Positions 1 to 4,854 of a stretch of DNA of 10,773 nucleotides are shown here, piece after piece. This stretch comes from CAZUZD01 sp964624465 (GTDB lineage: Bacteria > Planctomycetota > Planctomycetia > Isosphaerales > Isosphaeraceae): positions 1 through 10,773 of the forward strand of contig CAZUZD010000216.1 of NCBI GenBank assembly GCA_964624465.1, given 5' to 3'. The position numbers and the translations under genes are program-made. Position 1 is the first letter of the stretch. Every line of letters begins with the position of its first letter. The notes under the pieces are model-generated. The model was not told where the DNA came from, ran no database searches, and saw nothing but the letters and a program-made list of their open reading frames with translations.

Positions 1-105
1 CCCGCGCGCGGGGGCGAGGGCGGCGAACCCCGGGGTCGCCCGGGCGGCCGAGAGCAGGGCGGCGAGGCCGGGGGCGGTGGCCTGAAGGAAGCGGCGTCGG
101 CGCAT
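1..105 (-). CDS. N-terminus of an exported protein with a Tat-type signal (partial)
   Basis: Only the first 35 codons are in the window; the gene continues past the left edge. The visible protein begins MRRRRFLQAT, followed by an alanine- and leucine-rich stretch ending near AAL. This is the layout of a twin-arginine (Tat) signal: an arginine cluster, then FLQ, then a moderately hydrophobic core. The ATG at 105-103 is supported by a GGAG Shine-Dalgarno at 117-114, eight bases upstream. Planctomycetes attach such signals to many exported families (DUF1501 proteins, dehydrogenases of the Gfo/Idh/MocA type, sulfatases), so no function can be assigned from this fragment. It is transcribed away from the tRNA gene to its right. 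Export through Tat is an inference; the start and reading frame are read directly. Confidence 0.72.
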   Translation of the reverse strand, partial: MRRRRFLQATAPGLAALLSAARATPGFAALAPARG

Positions 106-182
106 GGTCGGGGCTCCGTGGGGCTCGGACGAGGGCCCGGGCGGACGCGCCGGATTCGATCGCACGCCGCCGGTCGATCTGC

Positions 183-188
183 TAGATT
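183..188 (+). promoter_or_regulatory. Candidate -10 box of the tRNA-Leu gene
   Basis: TAGATT, preceded by GC, lies 34 bases before the first base of the tRNA. It matches four of six positions of the bacterial TATAAT box and belongs to the TAGANT series seen upstream of three other genes in the window. No convincing -35 box is visible at 16-18 bases. Confidence 0.45.
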
Positions 189-222
189 ACCCGGGTCGGC
201 CGGCCTCCGCGCCGGCCTGCCC

Positions 223-304
223 GCGAGCGTGGTGGAACTGGCAGACACGCAGGATTTAGGTTCCTGTGCCGCAAGGCGTGAGGGTTCGACTCCCTCCGCT
301 CGCA
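223..304 (+). tRNA. tRNA-Leu, anticodon UAG
   Basis: The 82-base sequence folds as a class II tRNA. The acceptor arms are GCGAGCG (223-229) and CGCTCGC (297-303), followed by discriminator A304. The anticodon stem is CAGGA/TCCTG (250-254 with 262-266) with loop TTTAGGT, so the anticodon TAG at 257-259 reads CUA and related leucine codons. A long variable arm (267-279) forms GCC-GCAA-GGC, and the T arm is GAGGG-TTCGACT-CCCTC (280-296). The long variable arm, A discriminator and anticodon together identify leucine. The 3' CCA is not encoded and must be added after transcription. A compact hairpin starts 27 bases downstream. Confidence 0.96.
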
Positions 305-331
305 TTGCTCGACCGGCGCCGGAGGGCCCGC

Positions 332-350
332 GGCCCCGGCGTCCGGGGCC
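332..350 (+). terminator. GC-rich hairpin after the tRNA, possible terminator
   Basis: GGCCCCGG (332-339) and CCGGGGCC (343-350) form a perfect 8-bp stem with a 3-base loop. It lies just past the tRNA 3' end. No run of T follows, so it may be a processing or pausing structure rather than a classical intrinsic terminator. Confidence 0.4.
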
Positions 351-378
351 CGAAACCGCGTGAACCGGCCGCGCGTCC

Positions 379-410
379 GGGGTGTCTCCCCTGCCAGAAG
401 GAGACACTCT
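379..410 (+). promoter_or_regulatory. Hairpin enclosing the Shine-Dalgarno of the 412-1221 gene
   Basis: GTGTCTCC (382-389) pairs perfectly with GGAGACAC (400-407) across a 10-base loop. G-U and G-C pairs (381 with 408, 380 with 409, 379 with 410) lengthen the stem to 11 bp. The Shine-Dalgarno AAGGAG (398-403) sits in the loop edge and the 3' arm, and the stem ends two bases before the ATG at 412. If it folds in the mRNA it would restrict ribosome access, which suggests translational control. The structure is read from sequence; the regulatory role is inferred. Confidence 0.5.
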
Positions 411-411
411 C

Positions 412-1221
412 ATGAACCGCGAATGGCTCGAAGCGAAGTTCGCCCGGATGGGGGCGCGGGTCAAGCTGGCCGAGGTCCGCGTCGGGCGCCGGGAGGATAC
501 CGGCACGCCGATCCGGCTCGACGTCCGCAGCGACAACCGCGGCGAGTACTTCGAGGTCGCCCGCCACCCCGGCGCCGGGGCGGCCGTCGAGGTGCTCGAC
601 GTCCAGCCAAGGGCCCGGCACCTGCTCCTGCTGGTGCGCGAGGGGGCCGCCAAGTCGAAGTTCCTCTGCGGCCACGACGAGCGGCACTGGTTCGTCGCCG
701 CCGTGCCGGAGAGCGCCCCGGTCGGCACCGTGCGGCAGGCGATGGAGGCGCTCAAGCCGGCCGAGGTCCGGCAGGCGCAGGGCCGGCTGCACCTCGACGC
801 CGACGCCCGCACCCGTCGCCACAACGCCGCCTATCACCGCCAGGGCGAATGGTTCTTCCTGCCGGCGCCCGGGGTCGTCATCGACCCGGCGCGGGTGCTG
901 CGCGACGAGCCGATCCGCCGCGGCAACGGCAGCAAGCCGCATCGCGTCGAGCAGCTCTACCGCACCGGCGGCGAGACCGTCTACGTGTCGGCCCAGCGGC
1001 CCAACGGCCTGACCTTCCCGGAATACCAGGCGGTGCTCGTCTCGGACCCGGGGGCCCTGAACTGGCGCTGGCAGGTCATGCGGCGGGGGATGAACGTCTA
1101 CGCCCGCGGCACCGTCCGCCACGCCGACCATGCGACCATCCGCCTCGACGGCTGGCACCGCGTGCTCATGAACACCGAGACGCAGGCCCGTGCCATGCAG
1201 CACGTCGCCTTCCTCGACTGA
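412..1221 (+). CDS. Conserved-looking protein of unknown function, 269 aa
   Basis: I do not recognise this family. The ATG at 412 is chosen over an in-frame ATG at 382 because AAGGAG (398-403) lies eight bases before it. The protein is soluble, with no signal peptide or membrane segment. It is basic and rich in aromatic residues in its second half. Notable stretches are FLCGHDERHWFVAAVP (about residues 84-99), which contains Cys, two His and Asp/Glu and could hold a metal or catalytic site; a charged helix with MEALKP (about 111-116); QGEWFFLPAP (144-153); and GWHRVLMNTE near the C-terminus (247-256). A segment around 170-207 (GNGSKPHRVEQLYRTGG and after) looks strand-rich. It follows tRNA-Leu on the same strand and precedes the YbaK-type gene by 135 bases, so a link to tRNA biology is possible but unsupported. 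Coding status is secure; function is unknown. Confidence 0.82.
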   Translation: MNREWLEAKFARMGARVKLAEVRVGRREDTGTPIRLDVRSDNRGEYFEVARHPGAGAAVEVLDVQPRARHLLLLVREGAAKSKFLCGHDERHWFVAAVPESAPVGTVRQAMEALKPAEVRQAQGRLHLDADARTRRHNAAYHRQGEWFFLPAPGVVIDPARVLRDEPIRRGNGSKPHRVEQLYRTGGETVYVSAQRPNGLTFPEYQAVLVSDPGALNWRWQVMRRGMNVYARGTVRHADHATIRLDGWHRVLMNTETQARAMQHVAFLD

Positions 1222-1228
1222 CCGGGTC

Positions 1229-1284
1229 GACGGCGGACCGACCGCTTCCCCACGGCCGGGGCTCTGGTACGCTGGTCCGCCGTC
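1229..1284 (+). terminator. 11-bp inverted repeat between the unknown gene and the ybaK-like gene
   Basis: GACGGCGGACC (1229-1239) and GGTCCGCCGTC (1274-1284) are perfect 11-bp arms separated by 34 bases, in which CCCC and GGGG (about 1248-1261) can form a small inner stem. The left arm begins eight bases after the TGA at 1219-1221. There is no T tract. It could end transcription of the upstream gene or act in the leader of the next one, because a weak TACGCT -10-like box (1269-1274) abuts the right arm. Confidence 0.4.
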
Positions 1285-1356
1285 CGGTTGGCCGGCCGCG
1301 CAGGGGGCGCGGCCGGCCGACCGGTGCTGGCCCTTCCGGTTCGAGTCGCTGCGATC

Positions 1357-1848
1357 ATGGCCACGCCCAAGACCAACGCGGTGCGGTTGCTGGAGCGGCT
1401 GGGCATCGCCCACGAGCTGCGGGCCTACGAGGTCGACCCGGACGACCTGGCGGCCGAGTCGGTGGCGGCGAAGATCGGGATGCCGGCGGAGCAGGTCTTC
1501 AAGACCCTGGTCGCCCGCGGCGACCGCACCGGCGTCTGCCTGGCGGTGGTGCCCGGCGATGCGCAGCTCGACCTGAAGGCGCTGGCGAAGCTCACTGGCG
1601 CCAAGAAGCTGGACACGGTGCCGCTCAAGGAGGTCGAGCCGCTGACCGGCTACATCCGCGGCGGCGTGACCGCCCTGGCGTGCAAGAAGCCGTACCCGGT
1701 CTACCTCGACACCACCGCGCGGCAGTTCCCCTGCATCGCGATCTCCGCCGGGATGCGCGGCCTCCAGATCCTGCTCGCCCCCGCCGACTACGAGCGCGCC
1801 GTCCACGCCACCGTCGCGACCATCGCCCGCCCCAAGGACGGCGCCTGA
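1357..1848 (+). CDS. ybaK: YbaK/EbsC-type aminoacyl-tRNA deacylase
   Basis: Proteins of this family hydrolyse mischarged tRNA, in the best-known case removing cysteine from Cys-tRNA(Pro), and act in the cytoplasm. The 163-residue product is close to the usual YbaK length of about 159. It begins MATPKTNAVRLLERLGI and shows YEVD near residue 24, then VFKTLV with K49 at the position of the catalytic lysine, VVPGDAQLDLKALAKLTGAKK (residues 64-84), GYIRGG (98-103) and AISAG (128-132). The ATG at 1357 is chosen because similarity begins there; an in-frame ATG at 1288 would add an unrelated basic tail. No clear Shine-Dalgarno precedes either start. The loop after GYIRGG reads VTALACKK where many relatives have VSPIG before the lysines, so substrate choice could differ. 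Family assignment is firm; the exact mischarged substrate is inferred. Confidence 0.9.
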   Translation: MATPKTNAVRLLERLGIAHELRAYEVDPDDLAAESVAAKIGMPAEQVFKTLVARGDRTGVCLAVVPGDAQLDLKALAKLTGAKKLDTVPLKEVEPLTGYIRGGVTALACKKPYPVYLDTTARQFPCIAISAGMRGLQILLAPADYERAVHATVATIARPKDGA

Positions 1849-1877
1849 AGCGGCCGACCCCGACCGCCGGCGACCCC

Positions 1878-2010
1878 GACGATTCGGCGGCCCCCGCCAC
1901 CGGGCTCCGCACGCGGAACCCGGCCACCCCGGAACTCCTCCCGAATGGGTCATGGTCGGTGTGCCGCGGCCCGAGCGCAGCGTGGCCACGTCGACGATTC
2001 GCCGGCCCCC
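1878..2010. repeat. Direct repeat of 18 bp in the convergent gap
   Basis: The sequence GACGATTCGNCGGCCCCC occurs at 1878-1895 (N is G) and at 1993-2010 (N is C). The second copy fills most of the loop of the large palindrome at 1959-2046. The interval covers both copies and the sequence between them. Confidence 0.6.
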
Positions 2011-2171
2011 GAAGCGTGGCCACGCTGCGCTCAGGCCACGGCACACGGAAGAGCCGACGGCGCGATGTCCGGTGCTCGCGAGCTGGTTCCCGCCGGTCGG
2101 AGGAGCCGAGCGAAATCCGACCGACGGGAGGGGAACCGCCGGGGTGCCCGGGTTGCGTCCTCGGAGCCCGG
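1900..2171. repeat. Nested inverted-repeat element, about 270 bp
   Basis: This stretch fills the 369-base gap between two convergent genes. Outer imperfect arms (1900-1943 and about 2124-2171) share CCGGGCTCCG, then AACCCGG, CACCCCGG and CTCCCG in the same order when one arm is reverse-complemented. Inside are a long palindrome (1959-2046) and a second hairpin: GGTTCCC (2085-2091) with GGGAACC (2131-2137), and CGGTCGGA (2094-2101) with TCCGACCG (2116-2123). No protein is plausible here. The organisation resembles a small non-autonomous repeat element, but I see no transposase and no target-site duplication. A pair of nested terminators for the two convergent genes is the main alternative. Confidence 0.65.
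1959..2046. repeat. Palindrome with 32-bp arms
   Basis: Arms at 1959-1990 and 2015-2046 are inverted copies matching at 30 of 32 positions, separated by 24 bases. Both mismatches are C opposite A on the plus strand, which become G-U pairs in RNA copied leftward. The core GAGCGCAGCGTGGCCACG is perfectly matched. A leftward transcript reading through from the 2218-2679 gene would therefore form an uninterrupted 32-bp stem. Confidence 0.8.
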
Positions 2172-2217
2172 ATCCCCGGCCCCGGCCCCGGCCAGGACGA
2201 GGCGGGACAGGCCGCGC

Positions 2218-2679
2218 TCAGGGGGCGGGCTTGGCGTCGGCGGGGGTGGGGGCGTCCTTCTTGGGGGCCTCGCGCTTGAAGGTGATGACGCGGGGGGGGC
2301 CGCGGTCGGGGTCGACGGGCATGGCGGCGGGCCGGGGGGCGACGGGGCTCTCGGGCAGGCCGACGCGGAGCGTCTGGCCGTCGTCCTCCAGGGAGTAGAC
2401 GGTGAGCATCGGCTTCTCGATCTGGCCGTTGACCTGCACGTCGACCAGATCGAGCTGGCGGGGCTCGGTGGTCTCGTCGAGCTTGACCTTGCCCTTGACC
2501 TGGTTGCGGCGGCCCTCGTTCTCGATGGCCATCGTCCAGGTGAAGTTGGTGCCCTCGACGACCATGACCAGCTTGAAGGTGCGGCCGGGCTCGGGGGTGC
2601 GGACCGCGCCGACCCAGGTGCCCTGGAGGGCCTTCAGGTCGCCGCTCAGCTCCTGGGCCGGGGCCGGGGTCGGTGCCAC
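2218..2679 (-). CDS. TIGR03067-domain protein, 153 aa from GTG (paralogue 4 of 4)
   Basis: The domain spans about residues 12-137: DLKALQGTW (14-22), TFKLVMVVEG, FTWTMAIENE, VKGKVKLDETTEPRQLDL (61-78), VYSLEDDGQTLRVGLPE, and a closing VITFKRE. TIGR03067 is an uncharacterised planctomycete domain, thought to be a small beta barrel, often found in several exported copies per genome. A lysine- and proline-rich tail follows. The first usable start is GTG at 2679-2677, yet the same frame upstream encodes a classic signal peptide core (RPLLALAAAALGLAA, codons from about 2724 to 2680) that lacks ATG, GTG or TTG. The true start may be a non-standard codon near 2745, or the signal may have been lost. 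It overlaps the end of the preceding paralogue by 34 bases. Domain assignment is firm; the start is not. Confidence 0.8.
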   Translation of the reverse strand: MAPTPAPAQELSGDLKALQGTWVGAVRTPEPGRTFKLVMVVEGTNFTWTMAIENEGRRNQVKGKVKLDETTEPRQLDLVDVQVNGQIEKPMLTVYSLEDDGQTLRVGLPESPVAPRPAAMPVDPDRGPPRVITFKREAPKKDAPTPADAKPAP

Positions 2680-3509
2680 CGCGGCCAGGCCGAGCGCGGC
2701 GGCGGCCAGGGCCAGCAGCGGGCGTTGCCGGGGCGAACGGGTCTTGGTCGGCTCTCGCGGGGCGGGGGAGTTCGGGTGGGGTCGATCCAGGGGCAGAGTG
2801 GGGCCGATCCGCGCCCGCCGGGTCGCGGTGCGGGGCTCGACCCGGCGCCCGGCCGCGGCGCCGGCGGCCGGGCAGCGGGCGGAGTCGCCACCTCGGCGCC
2901 GGGCCGGCTCGGGGTGGCGGGGGGCGTCCCGGCGGCAGGCTTCTCGGCGGGCGGTTTGTCGACGGGCGGCAGCACGAGGGGCGTGGCCGGCTCGTCGACC
3001 TCGTCGTCGTCTTCGGGTTCCGGCTCGGGATCCGCCTGGGGCGGGAGCTTCTTGGTGAAGACGAGCAGGCGATCGGGGACCGCGCCGTCCTTGTCGGCGA
3101 ACCGCACGGGTCGGGGCTCGTCGGGGCCGGCGGGGCCGAGGATCTTGAGGACCCTGCCCTTCGATTCGAACATGTAGATGGCGGGCAGGTTGGGCAGCAG
3201 GCGGCCGTCGGCGTTGAGCTCGACGAGGGTGATCTGGCGGGGCCGTTTGCCGGAATCGACCTGGAGCTTGCCCTTGATCACGCGGTCCTGGGCCTCGTCG
3301 TCGAGGTGGAGCCGCCAGGTGAAGCTGTCACGCATCACGTCCATCGTGAGCGTCACGGTCAGCTCGGGGCGCGGGCCGGGGATGGTCGTCTCCCAGGTGC
3401 CCTGGAGCCTGGCCTCGTCGGTCTTGCGGGGTGGGGGTTGAGTCGAGGGTGGTGCGGGGACCTGGGTCGTCAGGACCAGGGCCAGCATCAGGGCAGCGGG
3501 CATGTTCAT
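2646..3509 (-). CDS. Exported TIGR03067-domain protein with a long proline-rich tail, 287 aa (paralogue 3 of 4)
   Basis: A short signal peptide (MNMPAALMLALVLTTQVPAP) precedes a TIGR03067 domain at about residues 30-154: EARLQGTWETT, TVTLTMDVMRDSFTWRL, IKGKLQVDSGKRPRQITLVEL (78-98), IYMFESKGRVLKILGP and LLVFTKKLP. An acidic patch (PEPEPEDDDEVDEP, 161-174) and a roughly 70-residue Pro/Ala-rich region follow. The last 40 or so residues, rich in Arg, Pro and Trp, read out of frame through the signal-peptide region of the next paralogue and may not be authentic, so the natural C-terminus could be shorter. Start choice: ATG at 3509; the ATG at 3503 two codons on has a better-spaced GAGGA and is equally possible. 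An upstream extension to 3647 looks non-coding. The gene lies 166 bases after the preceding paralogue, with a hairpin in the gap. Confidence 0.83.
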   Translation of the reverse strand: MNMPAALMLALVLTTQVPAPPSTQPPPRKTDEARLQGTWETTIPGPRPELTVTLTMDVMRDSFTWRLHLDDEAQDRVIKGKLQVDSGKRPRQITLVELNADGRLLPNLPAIYMFESKGRVLKILGPAGPDEPRPVRFADKDGAVPDRLLVFTKKLPPQADPEPEPEDDDEVDEPATPLVLPPVDKPPAEKPAAGTPPATPSRPGAEVATPPAARPPAPRPGAGSSPAPRPGGRGSAPLCPWIDPTRTPPPRESRPRPVRPGNARCWPWPPPRSAWPRWHRPRPRPRS

Positions 3510-3610
3510 CCTCGGCCACGAAGGCACGAGACCAGGGTGCGGCGAGCGTCGCCGGTGGCGGTGGGTGCAGGGCAAGGGGGCCGGTTCGCGGAGCCGGTCG
3601 GGCCGGTCCC

Positions 3611-3648
3611 GACGGCCGCCGCCGCACCGGGACGCGGCGGCGGCCATC
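3611..3648 (-). terminator. Strong hairpin after the 3676-4143 gene, probable terminator
   Basis: GGCCGCCGCCGC (3614-3625) and GCGGCGGCGGCC (3634-3645) form a perfect 12-bp stem with an 8-base loop. Three more pairs outside it (3611-3613 with 3646-3648) include one that is C-A on the plus strand but G-U in leftward RNA, giving 15 bp. It starts 27 bases after the stop codon of the leftward gene. No T run follows. Confidence 0.6.
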
Positions 3649-3675
3649 AGGCTTGTTCGGCCGGCATGGCGTCGA

Positions 3676-4143
3676 TCAGTCGACCTTCTTGGGCTTGCTG
3701 ACGCGCTTCATGGCCATGAAGTGCTCGGGCTCGCTGCTGTCGCCGACCTTGGCCGGGCGGGGGTTGCCGGGGCCGCCGGTGCGCATCAGCAGCTCGTCGT
3801 CGCCCTTGAACTCGAAGACGCCGAGGCTGTCGGGCATCGAGTCGCCGTTGGGGCTGACGAAGTTCAGCAGGTCGATCGTCTTGGGGCTGGCCTTCTCGTC
3901 GATCTTGTACTCGCCCTCGAGCTTGAACTCGTCGGCGTCGGTCTTGATCAGGACCAGGACTGTCTTGGCGTCCTTGAACTCGACGGTGAGGGGCAGATCG
4001 TTGCCGTCGGGGGTGCGCAGGGTCGAAGACCAGGCGCCCAGGATCTTGGCCGCGTCGGTGGCGGGCTTGGCGTCCTTGGGGGCATCCTGGGCGGCCGCCA
4101 GCGGCATCAGGGCCGAGAGCAGCAGGGTGGCCAGCGCGGTCAT
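3676..4143 (-). CDS. Exported TIGR03067-domain protein, 155 aa (paralogue 2 of 4)
   Basis: From the ATG at 4143 the protein has a signal peptide (MTALATLLLSALMPLAAAQ) and a TIGR03067-like domain at about residues 33-147. Recognisable elements are KILGAWSST (33-41), LPLTVEFKDAKTVLVLI, GEYKIDEKASPKTIDLLNF (78-96) and GVFEFKGDDELLMRTGGPGN; the tail ends in SKPKKVD. Three in-frame starts exist: GTG at 4167, ATG at 4149 and ATG at 4143. The last is chosen because AAAGGA (4154-4149) is spaced five bases from it, while the same motif abuts or overlaps the others. It is more lysine-rich and less GC-extreme than its neighbours. A TAGGAT box lies 78 bases upstream, near the end of the preceding paralogue, so it may have its own promoter. 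Function of the domain is unknown. Confidence 0.87.
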   Translation of the reverse strand: MTALATLLLSALMPLAAAQDAPKDAKPATDAAKILGAWSSTLRTPDGNDLPLTVEFKDAKTVLVLIKTDADEFKLEGEYKIDEKASPKTIDLLNFVSPNGDSMPDSLGVFEFKGDDELLMRTGGPGNPRPAKVGDSSEPEHFMAMKRVSKPKKVD

Positions 4144-4221
4144 GGGCATCCTTTCATGAGCAGTCACGGGCCCGGAGAGGTGGATGCTGGGCTCCCGTTC
4201 CGGACGACCGGGAGGGGTGCA

Positions 4222-4227
4222 ATCCTA
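4222..4227 (-). promoter_or_regulatory. Candidate -10 box for the 3676-4143 gene
   Basis: On the minus strand this reads TAGGAT, preceded by GG. A weak -35-like TGGCGA (4251-4246) is 18 bases upstream. It is related to, but does not match, the TAGANT pattern found elsewhere. It lies in the 114-base gap between two leftward paralogues. Confidence 0.35.
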
Positions 4228-4257
4228 CCGCGCCCCGACGGCCGGTCGCCACGGAAG

Positions 4258-4722
4258 TTATCGACGGCGCTGGAATGTCACGACATCGGCCAGGGCGCTG
4301 CCGCCGGCCACGAACGCGCCCGGCCGGCGGTCGCCGGGGCCGCCGTTGCAGACCCGCAGCGTCTCGCCGGCGGCGGACGACTCCAGGGCGTAGATGCCCG
4401 AGAGCTCCGGCAGCGCCATGCCGTCGGCGCCCCGGAACCCGACCCAGTCGAGCGCCCGCGGGCTCACCGACTCGTCGATCCGGATCGTGCCCCGGGCGTT
4501 GACCTCCAGGCCCGCGGCCCGGATCTCGAGCCGGACCCGCACGTCGGCCCCCGCGATCGTCAGCTCCACCGGGATGTCCCGGTTCGGGCCGGCCAGCGCC
4601 GTCCAGGTCCCCTGCAGCCGGCCCAGGTCCCCGGCCGGGACGCCGGCGGCCACGGGCTCGGTCTCGGGCCCGCCGGCCAGGGCCAGGGCGGCGAGCAGGG
4701 TCGCGGTGGCGAGCAGGGTCAT
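4258..4722 (-). CDS. Exported TIGR03067-domain protein, 154 aa (paralogue 1 of 4)
   Basis: This copy fits the usual TIGR03067 pattern well. The signal peptide is MTLLATATLLAALALAGG; the domain covers about residues 31-152 with GDLGRLQGTWTALAG (31-45), VELTIAGADVRVRLEI, ARGTIRIDESVSPRALDWVGF (76-96), GIYALESSAAGETLRVCNGG (109-128), RRPGAF and a final VVTFQRRR. The ATG at 4722 is strongly supported by AAGGAG (4735-4730) with a seven-base spacer; an upstream in-frame start at 4767 would add 15 residues before a normal signal peptide and is rejected. It is first of the four leftward paralogues and follows the sulfatase by 132 bases. The family's role is unknown; export to the periplasm or cell surface is inferred from the signal peptide. 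Confidence 0.88.
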   Translation of the reverse strand: MTLLATATLLAALALAGGPETEPVAAGVPAGDLGRLQGTWTALAGPNRDIPVELTIAGADVRVRLEIRAAGLEVNARGTIRIDESVSPRALDWVGFRGADGMALPELSGIYALESSAAGETLRVCNGGPGDRRPGAFVAGGSALADVVTFQRRR

Positions 4723-4753
4723 CGTCGGGCTCCTTCGAGCAGGGCCAGGGGTC

Positions 4754-4775
4754 AAACGCCCCGTCACGCGGGGCG
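4754..4775 (-). terminator. Candidate intrinsic terminator after the sulfatase
   Basis: Read leftward, CGCCCCG (4775-4769), a five-base loop, and CGGGGCG (4763-4757) form a perfect 7-bp stem followed directly by TTT. It lies about 80 bases beyond the sulfatase stop codon and upstream of the start of the next gene. This is the only hairpin in the window with even a short T tract. Confidence 0.5.
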
Positions 4776-4854
4776 GGGGTCCAGGACCGGGCGCGCACCG
4801 GGAGCGGGCGCACCGGGGCGTGCGGCGGCGGGTCGAGAGGGTCGCCGGGGCGGG

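Noticed and set aside
223..304. tRNA-Leu as an integration site for a genomic island
   Set aside because: No integrase gene and no second copy of the tRNA 3' end is visible in the window.
256..2046. Long leftward open frame of 596 codons opposite the tRNA, unknown protein and ybaK-like genes
   Set aside because: It is antisense to recognisable genes, low in complexity and Arg/Gly/Val-rich, with no domain; it is a by-product of GC-rich third positions.
1900..2171. CRISPR array
   Set aside because: The repeats are inverted and nested rather than direct and regularly spaced, and no cas-like gene is present.
360..2279. Rightward frame of 639 codons overlapping the 412-1221 gene
   Set aside because: It runs out of frame through two supported genes and the palindrome, and its product is mostly Arg, Pro and Gly.
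3614..3645. GCC/GGC triplet runs considered as a microsatellite
   Set aside because: The two runs are exact inverted complements at terminator distance from a stop codon, so a hairpin explains them better.
4793..4817. Two copies of GCGCACCGGG as a possible regulatory direct repeat
   Set aside because: Only two short GC-rich copies 15 bases apart between sulfatase and the next gene; chance is a sufficient explanation.
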